Source: SZUA-365 sp049663345
Lineage (GTDB): Bacteria > Bacteroidota > Ignavibacteria > SZUA-365
Assembly (NCBI GenBank): GCA_049663345.1
Contig: JBATDG010000035.1
Coordinates: forward strand, 4,744 to 68,743
Length of the DNA stretch: 64,000 nucleotides
Direction: 5' to 3'
Below the pieces are notes generated by a model. The model worked only from the letters and a program-made list of their open reading frames with translations. It ran no database searches and was not told the origin of the DNA. Positions 17,076 to 25,990 of the stretch are shown piece after piece (position 1 is the stretch's first letter; each line of letters starts with the position of its first letter). Both the position numbers and the translations under genes were made by a program.

Positions 17076-20000
17076 ATGAAAATCATTGGAAGATTGTTCC
17101 TGCTGCTCGCTCTTCTCAGTTTTGCGGTCGGTTTACAGGCCGGAGAGCATGAAGGCGGCAAGGACAAGAAAAAGCTGCAGAAAACTGCAGACAACGACGC
17201 GTACGATTTTATTTCGATTAACAATATCCTGATGTGGATTTCCAATAACGGCTCCACGTCGCATAATCCCGGCACCGACGGCTCCGGACTCGAATGGCCG
17301 CAAGGCTCCGCCAAATATGCCATCTTCCAGGATGGTCTGATCTGGGGCGGCACAGTGCAGGGTGAAATCCGCATTGGCGGCTCCACCTATCGTCAGGGTC
17401 TCCAGGCCGGAAATATTAAAACCGACGGTACATTCGCTGACCCGAACGATCCTATTCATCACATCTACAAAGTCCGGAAGGTCAATGCGAATTCGTTCAG
17501 CTTGCTTTCAGCTGATGAGCAGAAGCGGCTTGAGGCGGATTTCATGGACTGGCCCGCACAGTTGGGCGCCCCCTATAGCGACAACGACAATAACGGCAGC
17601 TACAATCCGAGGTTCCAGGAGTGGCTCAACGGCGACCCCAATGCCGACTCCCCCTGGTTCGTAGGTGATGAGGTGCTCTGGTTCGTTTCGAACGATGGGG
17701 ATGGTACCCGTACCAGCAACCTGTATGGTACCGCACCGATTGGTGTGGAAGTACAGACCATGGTTTGGGGCTACAATCAGACCGGTCCGCTGGGCAACAT
17801 GGTATTCGCGAAATACACGGTGATCAACAAGGGTACCGATGATCTCGAGAACGCCTATTTCGCTCAGTGGTCAGATCCTGATCTTGGTGATGCCGCTGAT
17901 GATCTCGTTGGTATCGACACCACGCTTTCTCTCGGTTATTGCTACAATGGTCTGGCAAAGGACGATGTGTACGGTGTTCCGCCCGCAGCGGGATACGATT
18001 TCTTCCAGGGTCCGATCATTCCGGGCGATGCTGGCGACGAAGCGATCTATGACTTCAAGAAGCTCCCCGGATGGAAGAATCTTCAGGTTTCGTCCTTCGC
18101 ATTCTACATTAACAGTGACCCCATTTACCAGGATCCGGATCTCGGTACCGCAGAAGGTGCGGTGCAGATGTATAACTATCTGGAATCCAAGCTTTATGAC
18201 GGCTCTCCTTTCATCGATCCCACCACGGGACTCGAGGTGAAAGTAACGCTCGCCGGCGACCCTGTCACCAAAGAAGGCTGGATCGATGGAATCGTGAACG
18301 CTCCTGATGATCGGCGCATGCTGATGACCAGCGGTCCATTCACACTCAATAAAACTTTGGATCTCGCAAATGGAAAGGTCAACAAGCAGGAAGTCGTCGT
18401 AGCACGCATCGTGGGACGCGGTTCTGACCGCATTTCTTCGCTGCAGGTTCTCCGCTACTACGATCGTTTTGCGCAGTTGGCATTTGACAACAATTTCGAC
18501 CTGCCGAAAGCACCGCCCGCACCTCGCGTTTCGGTGTCTCTGCAGCCGAACACAGTGCTGCTAAGCTGGGGTAACCCCGATGGAGTAAACGCGACAGAAA
18601 AATTTGATGATCGCGGCTACAAATTCGAGGGATACAATGTGTATCAATTCCCCACAAGCAGTTCGACAATCAGTGATGCCAAGCGCATTGCAACCTTCGA
18701 TGTGATCGACAATATTGCAACGATCTTCGATGAAGTCATCGATGAGAAAACCGGCGCTGTGGTGATACTGCCTGTACAGTTCGGAACTGATTCCGGTATC
18801 GAGCGCATGCTCGAAATCCTGAACGACGCTATCACCGATCGTCCTTTGGTCAACAATCAGCCGTACTATTTCGCAGTAACCGCATATTCCTACAATACCG
18901 ACCCGGAAGCGACCCCGCGTCAGCTTGAGTCGCCTCCGGCGGTTCTGGAAGTGCGTCCGAAGACCATGGATCCCGGCTACCGTGCCGGTGCTGATTATGG
19001 CGAAGAGCTGCAGGTGCTCCACACGCAGGGTCTTTCCACCGGTTCCGTGCAGGTTCGCGTAATCGATCAGGAAAAACTCACGGGCGACACCTACAACGTG
19101 ACGTTCAAGTCCCTCGGATTAATTGATGTGGATTTCTACGGTGATATTCTCCAGTTCGAGAATTACGGTTGGAATCTCACCAATACTTCGACCAGTGCCA
19201 AGCTGATCACCGACGCCTCTGATTTCGGCGGTTTGAAAACCGGCTATTTCACGCTTGATGGATTCCAGATTGGTCTCAACGGCTCCGGTCATTACTCGAC
19301 CGGTAACGAGATCCTTTCCGTCGACTGGATCGGTGGACCGGCTGTCTACGAAGCATATTCCGGTTACGAAATCACGGGTTGGGACTTCTTTGGAAGCTCC
19401 ATCATGCCGTATGACGTCAAGCAGGTCGTCGAAGTGCGCTTCGATCGCAATACCGCGTCGAAGGGCTACATCTACACCCGCGGTGGCTCGCCAAGCTACG
19501 GCTACGGCGGCTACTTCGATTCTCCGATGACGGTTTGGGATGTCACCGACAAAAACAATCCCAGACAGATCTGCTATGCCATCGTTGAACAGCAGGGTTC
19601 CCCTGCACAGAACAATCAATGGACGCCGACTGCATCAGCTGGTGATCGCGAATACCTCTTCCTCATCGACGAGCCCTATAGCGATACTCCGAACCCCGCA
19701 TATACTGGTGCATTCATCTTCAACGCCGACGCCGGAAATATGCCTATTCTCTATGGTTCATGGATGATCCAGACCGCAACCGCGGATGGTTCAAACTTCC
19801 CATGGAAAGACGGTGATATCTGGCGCTGGACTCCCAACGTCGCGTTCGACGCAGCCGATGTATTTACATTCACAACCCCGAAGGCCAGCTACAGCAATCT
19901 TGCTGCGATCGAGGACATCAATAAAGTCCAGGTCTTCCCGAATCCGTATCTGGGTTCCAACGAGCAGGAGCTGAACAAGTATCAGCGTTTTGTGACCTTC

Positions 20001-20234
20001 AATCATCTGCCGGCAAACGCCAAGTTCCACATCTATTCGGTGGACGGCACGCTGGTGAATTCCTTTGAGAAGAATGACGGTTCGCAGCTTGCCACCTGGA
20101 ATCTCCAGAACTCCAACGGTCTTCCCGTTGCCAGCGGCATGTACATTATTCATATCGAGATGCCGGATCTGGGTGTCGAGAAAGTACTAAAGCTTGGTGT
20201 TGTAAGCGAAGCTCAGTACCTCGATCGTATTTAA
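17076..20234 (+). CDS. large T9SS-sorted surface protein of unknown function
   Basis: 1052 residues from the ATG at 17076, which has AAGGAG eight bases upstream; an ATG at 17040 adds only a basic extension. The signal peptide ends at LQA. The N-terminal ~450 residues contain repeated Asp/Gly/Tyr-rich motifs (FISINNILMWISNNGS, AQWSDPDLGDAADDLVG) that I do not recognise. An FN3-like module lies around residues 480-620 (RVSVSLQPNTVLLSWG, GYNVYQF, YYFAVTAYSYN). The C-terminus is a T9SS type A sorting domain (VQVFPNPYLG, FHIYSVDGTLV, LPVASGMYIIHIE). The protein should therefore cross the outer membrane by T9SS. Its place between a receptor and a PorV-like barrel suggests a surface complex. Confidence 0.78.
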   Translation: MKIIGRLFLLLALLSFAVGLQAGEHEGGKDKKKLQKTADNDAYDFISINNILMWISNNGSTSHNPGTDGSGLEWPQGSAKYAIFQDGLIWGGTVQGEIRIGGSTYRQGLQAGNIKTDGTFADPNDPIHHIYKVRKVNANSFSLLSADEQKRLEADFMDWPAQLGAPYSDNDNNGSYNPRFQEWLNGDPNADSPWFVGDEVLWFVSNDGDGTRTSNLYGTAPIGVEVQTMVWGYNQTGPLGNMVFAKYTVINKGTDDLENAYFAQWSDPDLGDAADDLVGIDTTLSLGYCYNGLAKDDVYGVPPAAGYDFFQGPIIPGDAGDEAIYDFKKLPGWKNLQVSSFAFYINSDPIYQDPDLGTAEGAVQMYNYLESKLYDGSPFIDPTTGLEVKVTLAGDPVTKEGWIDGIVNAPDDRRMLMTSGPFTLNKTLDLANGKVNKQEVVVARIVGRGSDRISSLQVLRYYDRFAQLAFDNNFDLPKAPPAPRVSVSLQPNTVLLSWGNPDGVNATEKFDDRGYKFEGYNVYQFPTSSSTISDAKRIATFDVIDNIATIFDEVIDEKTGAVVILPVQFGTDSGIERMLEILNDAITDRPLVNNQPYYFAVTAYSYNTDPEATPRQLESPPAVLEVRPKTMDPGYRAGADYGEELQVLHTQGLSTGSVQVRVIDQEKLTGDTYNVTFKSLGLIDVDFYGDILQFENYGWNLTNTSTSAKLITDASDFGGLKTGYFTLDGFQIGLNGSGHYSTGNEILSVDWIGGPAVYEAYSGYEITGWDFFGSSIMPYDVKQVVEVRFDRNTASKGYIYTRGGSPSYGYGGYFDSPMTVWDVTDKNNPRQICYAIVEQQGSPAQNNQWTPTASAGDREYLFLIDEPYSDTPNPAYTGAFIFNADAGNMPILYGSWMIQTATADGSNFPWKDGDIWRWTPNVAFDAADVFTFTTPKASYSNLAAIEDINKVQVFPNPYLGSNEQELNKYQRFVTFNHLPANAKFHIYSVDGTLVNSFEKNDGSQLATWNLQNSNGLPVASGMYIIHIEMPDLGVEKVLKLGVVSEAQYLDRI

Positions 20235-20307
20235 CCCGATCACTGCATAGACAATGACTGATATGAATAACAAAGTTGTGAATCAGATACATCAAAGGAG
20301 ATACATC

Positions 20308-21357
20308 ATGCGTACAACGCTTTCATCTTTCCTGGCAGTTGTGATGGTGCTGGCATTATTCAGCGCCACGGCGACAGCTGGAGGTGGCGACCGTACCGGA
20401 ACCGCGGGGGCCGCTCAGCTGCTGATCCCCGTGGGAGCGCGCGGTATCGCGCTCGGCAGCTCCTACAGTGCCGGCATTTCCGGTCTCAATGCCATCTACT
20501 ACAACCCTGCGGGCCTTTCGGCCAGCAAGAATGCAGCCGAAGCGACGTTCTCTCATATGCAGAGCTTCGGCGACCTTGGCGTGGATTACGCCGCTGTCGG
20601 AGCTCAGTTCTCCGGGTTCGGCTACCTCGCCTTCTCGATCAAGTCGCTATCCTTCGGCGATATTGCTCTGACCGACGAACGCAATCCTGATGGCACCGGA
20701 GCGACCTGGTCACCGACCTTTGTCGCACTTGGTATCACGTACTCACGTGCGCTCACCGATCGCATCCGCGCCGGTGTGACAGGCTACCTCGTCAGCGAAG
20801 ATCAGTACCGCGTCTCGGCATCATCCGCCGTCTTTGATATTGGTATTCAGTATCAGGGACTCGCGGGACTCCGCGGTATGTCCATCGGCGTCACGCTGCG
20901 TCACCTTGGTGGCAATATGCAGTACCAGGGATCAGGACTTACCCGCCGCGTTGACGAGGTCGACAGCAAACGCGATCCGCAGCTGCTCCGCATCGAAGCT
21001 GCCGGTTTCAGCATGCCTACATCGCTGGAACTTTCGGCCGCCTACGTGCAGACCTTCGCAGATATGCACTCGCTCACCTTCTCAGGTGCGTTCGAAAACA
21101 ACAACTTCCTCTCCGACCAATACCGCATAGGCGTTGAGTATGGTTTCAAGGACTTCTTCTTCCTCCGCGGATCCTACAACGTGGCGGGCGATGGGCTCGA
21201 TGATACCTTCGGCGAAAGTGCCTATCAGTACGGTGCCGCTTTCGGTGCCGGCGTCAATTACGACGCTGGCGATGTGAGCATCGGTGTGGATTATGCATAT
21301 CGCGATATGGTGACTTTTGATGGCAATCATGTGATTACCGTCAATCTCGGATTCTGA
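20308..21357 (+). CDS. PorV/PorQ-family outer-membrane beta-barrel
   Basis: 349 residues from the ATG preceded by AAAGGAG. The signal peptide ends at ATAGG. It then has the family signature: AAQLLIPVGARGIALGSSYSAG, LNAIYYNPAGLSASKNA and FSHMQSFGDLGVDYAAVG, followed by a FadL-like barrel ending HVITVNLGF. PorV is the T9SS shuttle that hands sorted substrates to the surface attachment complex; PorQ and other paralogues are less defined. Its operon with a T9SS substrate supports a dedicated export partner (inference). A strong terminator follows. Confidence 0.85.
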   Translation: MRTTLSSFLAVVMVLALFSATATAGGGDRTGTAGAAQLLIPVGARGIALGSSYSAGISGLNAIYYNPAGLSASKNAAEATFSHMQSFGDLGVDYAAVGAQFSGFGYLAFSIKSLSFGDIALTDERNPDGTGATWSPTFVALGITYSRALTDRIRAGVTGYLVSEDQYRVSASSAVFDIGIQYQGLAGLRGMSIGVTLRHLGGNMQYQGSGLTRRVDEVDSKRDPQLLRIEAAGFSMPTSLELSAAYVQTFADMHSLTFSGAFENNNFLSDQYRIGVEYGFKDFFFLRGSYNVAGDGLDDTFGESAYQYGAAFGAGVNYDAGDVSIGVDYAYRDMVTFDGNHVITVNLGF

Positions 21358-21377
21358 TGCCGGTCATCAATAACCTC

Positions 21378-21413
21378 GGAAGGGCCCGCCAAAAGCGGGC
21401 CCTTCCTTTTTTT
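21378..21413 (+). terminator. intrinsic terminator of the envelope operon
   Basis: GGAAGGGCCCGC and GCGGGCCCTTCC form a 12-bp GC-rich stem (21378-21389 with 21395-21406) around a CAAAA loop, followed directly by seven T. It lies 20 bp past the PorV-like gene. Confidence 0.93.
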
Positions 21414-21499
21414 ACTTCTGCGGGCTGAATATACTTATGCTTCATCAGCGGTTCATCCCATATTTAAGAAATCGGCAAAAGTTGGGAAAGCGATTCGCA

Positions 21500-21529
21500 T
21501 TGCATTATTGAGGCGGTTTGCTACTTTAG
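21500..21529 (+). promoter_or_regulatory. putative promoter of the GWxTD-acyltransferase-heptosyltransferase operon
   Basis: TTGCAT (21500-21505), 16 bp, TACTTT (21522-21527), which continues as TACTTTAG. It can also be read as the Bacteroidota form, ATTG followed by 19 bp and a near TAnnTTTG. The predicted leader is about 45 nt. Confidence 0.5.
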
Positions 21530-21581
21530 AAAGACTGAAATAGGCCGTAAAATCGTCGTTGATACATTCCAGGATATGATT

Positions 21582-22949
21582 ATGAGCATTCGTTATCTTC
21601 TCGCATTCTTCATGATTGCGGCGGTACCTTTGGCAGCACAACCTCTTGCCACCTTCCATACAAACGTGGATTTGGCCGCTTTCAAATACGACAAGGATAT
21701 GAGCTTCGTTGAGATGTATTATTCGTTCTCCCGCGCAGGGCTCACGTACACTCAGGACAATGGGACGTTTACCGGAGCAGTCATCGTTCACACCATAATT
21801 CGCAGGGATGATCAGGCAGGGGATCCCGTGCTCAAGACCTGGCGAGTTCCGGTTACGCTGACGGACACGACCAATCTTGCGGATAAAGCGCTGATTGGCC
21901 GGGTCCATTTCCTTCTAGAGCCGGGGAAGTACCGCTTTGCCGTGATCAGCCGCGACGAATCGCGAGCGCAAACCAGCGACAGCATTGAAATTCACTTCGA
22001 AGTCCGGGATTTCGGAAAGAGAGCACTCCGATTCAGCGATCTCGAGCTGGCCTCCTCCATCAAGAAGGCGGAAGAAGACCCGCAAAACATTTTCTATAAA
22101 AATACTCTGGAGATTATTCCGAATCCGCCGCTGCTCTATGGCAAGCCCATGCCGAATCTGATGTACTACGCCGAACTCTATAACACTGATATTCCCGAGT
22201 ACCTCGTCAAGAGCGAAATCGTCAGTTCCTACGGGCGCACAATGAGCAGCAAGCTGCAGCGGAGAACCGGCAAACTGGAATCCAGAGTTGAGGTCGGGAG
22301 TGTGAACCTTGCGGCCCTTCCCTCCGGCGTATATACGCTGATCCTTTCGTACGGAGATACCGCCAAGAAATTCAGCTTGTCGCAGAGCAAGGCTTTCTAC
22401 GTTTTTAATCCCGATGTCCCCTTCGACAGCCTCGAGGCTGCCACGATCGCCGATCTGATCGCGAGTGAATTTACTGCGATGGGTGAAGACGAGTTGAATG
22501 AGAATTTTGATATGGCGCGCTACATAGCGACGAAAACCGAAAAGGAAATCTGGAGCTCGCTGTTCGGCACGGAGTCGAAGCGGAAATTCCTCACAAAGTT
22601 TTGGCGTGATCGGGACATGGATCAGAGTACGCCGTTCAACGAATTCTATGCTGAGTACAAGCAGCGCATCCTTATCTGCAATGAACAGTTCCGCACCGCA
22701 TATCGCAAAGGTTGGCGTACGGATCGAGGTAGAGTGTACGTTCTGTATGGTCCGCCGGATTATATCGAGCGCAAAGCCAATGAGAGCGATATGAAGCCCC
22801 ATGAAATCTGGCGTTACGACTATATCGAAGGTGGCGTCGATTTCATTTTTGTCGACCGTTCCGGCTTCAATAATTTCGAACTCGTGCATTCCACCAAGCG
22901 CACTGAGGTCAGCAATCCCGATTGGGAACGCTCAGCCGCAACGCATTAG
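21582..22949 (+). CDS. GWxTD domain-containing secreted protein
   Basis: 455 residues. Two ATGs (21576, 21582) compete; AGGA is well spaced only for the second. The signal peptide (ending near PLAAQ) leads into beta-rich segments. The defining C-terminal part is GWRTDRGRVYVLYGPPDYIE followed by HEIWRYDY and a beta-hairpin ending in FELVHST. GWxTD proteins are exported and occur in Bacteroidota, Ignavibacteria and Acidobacteria; their function is not established. The gene leads an operon with two lipid A/LPS core genes, so a link to envelope biogenesis is possible but unproven. Confidence 0.88.
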   Translation: MSIRYLLAFFMIAAVPLAAQPLATFHTNVDLAAFKYDKDMSFVEMYYSFSRAGLTYTQDNGTFTGAVIVHTIIRRDDQAGDPVLKTWRVPVTLTDTTNLADKALIGRVHFLLEPGKYRFAVISRDESRAQTSDSIEIHFEVRDFGKRALRFSDLELASSIKKAEEDPQNIFYKNTLEIIPNPPLLYGKPMPNLMYYAELYNTDIPEYLVKSEIVSSYGRTMSSKLQRRTGKLESRVEVGSVNLAALPSGVYTLILSYGDTAKKFSLSQSKAFYVFNPDVPFDSLEAATIADLIASEFTAMGEDELNENFDMARYIATKTEKEIWSSLFGTESKRKFLTKFWRDRDMDQSTPFNEFYAEYKQRILICNEQFRTAYRKGWRTDRGRVYVLYGPPDYIERKANESDMKPHEIWRYDYIEGGVDFIFVDRSGFNNFELVHSTKRTEVSNPDWERSAATH

Positions 22950-22966
22950 AACAGGGCCATTCATCC

Positions 22967-23878
22967 GTGAAATCATTTTTTGAATACGCACTGTTCGCCG
23001 GCATTGCGCGTCTGCTGCAGTTGCTGCCCCTCGGGGCGGTGCGTCGATTGGCGCGTCTTGGCGCCGGGTTTGTCTGGTATTGTGTTCCAATCCGGAAATC
23101 GCTGACGCTGATGCAGCTTCGTGCTGCATTCCCTGACAGGGAAGAGAGTGAAATTCGATCCATCGCGCGGGATTCATATACGAACCTGGTAACAACGATC
23201 TTTGAGCTGATGTGGACTCCGCGGCTCGACGATGCCTCGATCTCCCGGATACTTCGGCTCGACAACCCGGAAGTGATTGAGAAAGCCGCACGTCGGGGTA
23301 CCGGAGTGATTTTCATGTCAGGACATTTCGGAAACTGGGAATGGCTTACAGTCGGTGTTGCGCGTTTGTTGGGACTATCCTTCACCGGCGTCGTGCATCC
23401 CATTCATAATCCTGCGGTCGATGCGCTCGTCGAGGGATGGCGCGGCAAGTTCGGAAATCGCATTGTACCGATGGGCGTTTCCATACGCGAGATTATTCAT
23501 ACGCTGCGCAATCGCGGTCTGGTGGGTATGATCGCCGATCAGAGCGGGCCGAGCGGTTCGATCTACGTGCGCTTTTTCGGGAGACCGGCGGCGACATATG
23601 AAGGACCCGCTGTGTTTGCGCTCCGCATCGGCGCACCCGTTGTGATGGTGTATACTGTCCGGGCGCCGGATGGCAACTATAACATCCTGGCAGAGGAAAT
23701 CTCTACGCAGGATCTCGACGGCTTCAACGTGGAAAATGTTCAGGAGCTGACTCGCCGCCACGTACGTGCGCTGGAACGCATGGTGACGAAGCATCCATCG
23801 CTTTGGCTCTGGCAGCATAAACGCTGGAAGCATTCACCCGGCAAGGACAATATCATCGTCGAGGATCCTCCTGCATGA
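22967..23878 (+). CDS. lipid A biosynthesis acyltransferase (LpxL/HtrB family)
   Basis: 303 residues using the GTG at 22967. A TTG at 22922 would extend it back over the end of the GWxTD gene. An N-terminal membrane segment (FEYALFAGIARLLQLLPLG) is followed by the acyltransferase HX4E motif in SGHFGNWEW (about residues 117-125), then GLVGMIADQSG and PAVFALRIGAPVVMVYTVR. Family enzymes add secondary acyl chains to lipid A precursors at the inner membrane. The gene overlaps the heptosyltransferase by 4 bp, a translationally coupled LPS pair. Confidence 0.9.
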   Translation: MKSFFEYALFAGIARLLQLLPLGAVRRLARLGAGFVWYCVPIRKSLTLMQLRAAFPDREESEIRSIARDSYTNLVTTIFELMWTPRLDDASISRILRLDNPEVIEKAARRGTGVIFMSGHFGNWEWLTVGVARLLGLSFTGVVHPIHNPAVDALVEGWRGKFGNRIVPMGVSIREIIHTLRNRGLVGMIADQSGPSGSIYVRFFGRPAATYEGPAVFALRIGAPVVMVYTVRAPDGNYNILAEEISTQDLDGFNVENVQELTRRHVRALERMVTKHPSLWLWQHKRWKHSPGKDNIIVEDPPA

Positions 23879-24939
23879 ACGAGGCCATTCTCATTATTCA
23901 GACTGCGTTCGCCGGCGACCTTATCCTTACCACACCGTTGATTGAAGCAGCTGCCGAAAAGTCCCCCACCGCTCCCATCGACGTGCTTTGCATTCCAACA
24001 ACTGCCGCACTGCTCGCGAATCACCCGCTGGTACGCCGGATCATCGTCTATGACAAAAAGACAAGAGAGCCAAAACTCGGAATCTTGCTGCGTTCGCTTG
24101 CGAGGGAACACTACGCTGTCTGTCTGAGTCCCCATCGTTCTTTTCGCAGCTCTTTGCTCGCTTTTGCGACACGGGCTCCGAGGCGCATCGCCTTCGACCG
24201 TTCTGCCGCAGCCTGGATGTACACCGAAACGGTGCCGTATCAAAAATCATGGCATGAAGTCGATCGCAATCGTTCGCTGCTTTCCGGCGGAGAGCGCCCT
24301 GAGCCTGCCGTCTGTCGTCCGCGACTCTATCCTTCATCCGATGACCGGGCGGCTATTGCAGCGTTGCTGCAGCGCTGCGACCCCAACAACCGCGGCTATA
24401 TCTGCATCGCTCCGGGATCCGTCTGGGCAACCAAGCGATGGACGGAGGAAGGATTTACAGACGTCGTTCGATATTTTGCTTCCACGCACACGGTGTTTCT
24501 GCTCGGAGGAAAAGAAGACCGCGACCTTTGCAGCAGAATCGCCTCGAAGTCGCGTGGAGAAGAGTATCCTGCCGGTTCTGTCGAACCGCAGTCAGACAAC
24601 TCGCAGATCATCAATACCGCGGGAGAATTGGGATTCCTGGCTTCAGCTGTCCTTGTGGAAGGGGCGGGAGTAATCATCAGCAACGACAGCGCTCCCGTGC
24701 ATCTTGCCTCGGCGATGGGAACACCCGTGGTAGAGATCTACGGGGCCACGGCTCCTGAATTTGGTTTCGCACCCTACGGCGTGCCGCACAGGATAGTGCA
24801 GCGCGATGACCTGGAGTGTCGTCCCTGCGCTATTCATGGCGGTGAAAAATGTCCGATCGGGACGTTTGTCTGTATGAAGGAATTAACGGCGGAGCGTGTG
24901 ATCAAAGCCGCCGAAGAGCTGCTCAGTGAGGGGAAATGA
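23875..24939 (+). CDS. lipopolysaccharide heptosyltransferase (glycosyltransferase family 9)
   Basis: 354 residues, starting in an ATGA overlap with the acyltransferase. N-terminal AFAGDLILTTPLIEAA and C-terminal ISNDSAPVHLASAMGTPVVEIYG with FGFAPYG are GT9 signatures. They match the WaaF/WaaC branch, which transfers heptose from ADP-heptose to the LPS inner core. A C-terminal cluster CRPCAIHGGEKCPIG..C is also common in this branch. The stop codon falls inside a 9-bp tandem repeat array, so the last codons (EGK) are repeat-encoded. Confidence 0.9.
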   Translation: MNEAILIIQTAFAGDLILTTPLIEAAAEKSPTAPIDVLCIPTTAALLANHPLVRRIIVYDKKTREPKLGILLRSLAREHYAVCLSPHRSFRSSLLAFATRAPRRIAFDRSAAAWMYTETVPYQKSWHEVDRNRSLLSGGERPEPAVCRPRLYPSSDDRAAIAALLQRCDPNNRGYICIAPGSVWATKRWTEEGFTDVVRYFASTHTVFLLGGKEDRDLCSRIASKSRGEEYPAGSVEPQSDNSQIINTAGELGFLASAVLVEGAGVIISNDSAPVHLASAMGTPVVEIYGATAPEFGFAPYGVPHRIVQRDDLECRPCAIHGGEKCPIGTFVCMKELTAERVIKAAEELLSEGK

Positions 24940-25024
24940 GGGAAATGAGGGAAATGAGGGAAATGAGGGGGAAATGAAGGAAATGAGGGAAATGAGGGAA
25001 ATGAAGGAAATGAGGGAAATGAGG
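24931..25024. repeat. about ten tandem 9-bp repeats (GAAATGAGG) spanning the heptosyltransferase stop codon
   Basis: Repeats of GAAATGAGG with minor variants (GGG insertion, AAGG) run from the last codons of the heptosyltransferase through 25024. Each unit carries an AGGGAA-like ribosome site beside ATG and an overlapping TGA. In one frame it reads Met-Arg-Glu over and over. On the other strand it would read Phe-Pro-Ser repeats. I interpret it as a local tandem repeat, not a gene. Confidence 0.85.
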
Positions 25025-25033
25025 GGAATATGA

Positions 25034-25059
25034 AAAAGGCAGCTGATGGGCTGCCTTTT
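25034..25059. terminator. bidirectional terminator between convergent genes
   Basis: AAAAGGCAGC (25034-25043) and GCTGCCTTTT (25050-25059) form a 10-bp stem around TGATGG. The A/T-rich ends give a U-tract in both directions, serving the heptosyltransferase operon and the FmdB-like gene. Confidence 0.8.
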
Positions 25060-25089
25060 GTGATTTGGTTGCGGACTGGGGACAAATCG

Positions 25090-25434
25090 CTATTTGTCAG
25101 TGCTGGCGGATTTGCTGTCAGAACTTGTGGAGGACGAATCGGAGCCAGTGGATTTTGAAGCTGAATCCCCGGAGGAGTCTTTGTTCGAAGCAGCGGCGCT
25201 GTCATTGCCGTTGCTATGCGAGGAATTGCTGCCGGATGGGCTGGCCCCTGATTTCTTGTAATCAGTGAGGTAGAATCCGGATCCTTTAAAGTGGAGGCCG
25301 GCTCCGGCGCCGATCAACCGCTGCAGAGCTTCGGTATTACAGTTGGGACATGTGGTGAGAACAGAGTCACTCATCGATTGGAAGGCCTCGAATCGGTGGC
25401 CGCATTCCTTGCACACGTAATCATAGGTTGGCAT
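25090..25434 (-). CDS. FmdB-family zinc-ribbon protein
   Basis: 114 residues. The N-terminal half is the canonical FmdB zinc ribbon: MPTYDYVCKECGHRFE, then TTCPNCNTEALQRLIG, with two CxxC pairs. It is followed by the conserved FKGSGFYLTDYK. The C-terminal ~45 residues are a Ser/Asn/Asp/Lys low-complexity tail. The family is widespread, small and of uncertain role (named for a putative regulator of formamidase). AAGGAC precedes the ATG. Confidence 0.92.
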   Translation of the reverse strand: MPTYDYVCKECGHRFEAFQSMSDSVLTTCPNCNTEALQRLIGAGAGLHFKGSGFYLTDYKKSGASPSGSNSSHSNGNDSAAASNKDSSGDSASKSTGSDSSSTSSDSKSASTDK

Positions 25435-25492
25435 GGTAGTCCTTAATAGCTGTTTTCACTTCGATCCGCTCTGATACACTTGTGAGATGCAT

Positions 25493-25990
25493 CTAGTCCT
25501 GTTCGCGGTGCGCAGCACCGAAACGTTTCTCAAGAGCGAGGCGGACATTCTCAGGGACAAAATCAGCGACACTGGTGCGATGGCGCGCCAGTTCGCGCAC
25601 AATTGAAGAATTCAGGTATGTGAATTTTTCATTCGGCATCAGGAAGACGGTGGCAATCTCACTTGCCAGCTTGCGATTCATGAGCGCCATCTGAAATTCA
25701 TATTCGAAATCGGAAAGTGCACGCAGCCCGCGGACCAGAACGGCGGCATTCTTGCGGCGCGCGTAATCAACGATCAAGCCGTCGAAGGTGTCAACCTCGA
25801 CATTAGTATATCTGGCTGTCGCTTCAGTGATAAGCGCAATTCGTTCTTCGACGCTGAAGATGGGCTGTTTGGAGGAATTGATCGCCACCGTGATGATGAC
25901 CCGTTCAAAAATTTCTGTGGCACGCTCGAGGACATCAATGTGACCGAACGTGATCGGATCGAACGAGCCGGGATAAACTGCAATTTTCAT
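25493..25990 (-). CDS. coaD: phosphopantetheine adenylyltransferase
   Basis: 165 residues, the usual CoaD length. It catalyses ATP + 4'-phosphopantetheine to dephospho-CoA + PPi, the penultimate CoA step. Clear motifs are MKIAVYPGSFDPITFGHIDVLERA (nucleotide site with T/HxGH), LVRGLRALSDFEYEFQMALMN and the ISSS-like segment YLNSSIVRELA. The start codon overlaps the rsmD stop by 4 bp, a pairing found in many bacteria. Confidence 0.97.
   Translation of the reverse strand: MKIAVYPGSFDPITFGHIDVLERATEIFERVIITVAINSSKQPIFSVEERIALITEATARYTNVEVDTFDGLIVDYARRKNAAVLVRGLRALSDFEYEFQMALMNRKLASEIATVFLMPNEKFTYLNSSIVRELARHRTSVADFVPENVRLALEKRFGAAHREQD

Noticed and set aside
24931..25024. CRISPR array
   Set aside because: Units are 9 bp with no spacers, and there are no cas genes; it is a simple tandem repeat. 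The other repeat loci also lack repeat-spacer structure.
24834..25205. Minus-strand frame with Phe-Pro-Ser repeats
   Set aside because: It is the antisense reading of the 9-bp array and overlaps the heptosyltransferase and FmdB-like genes.
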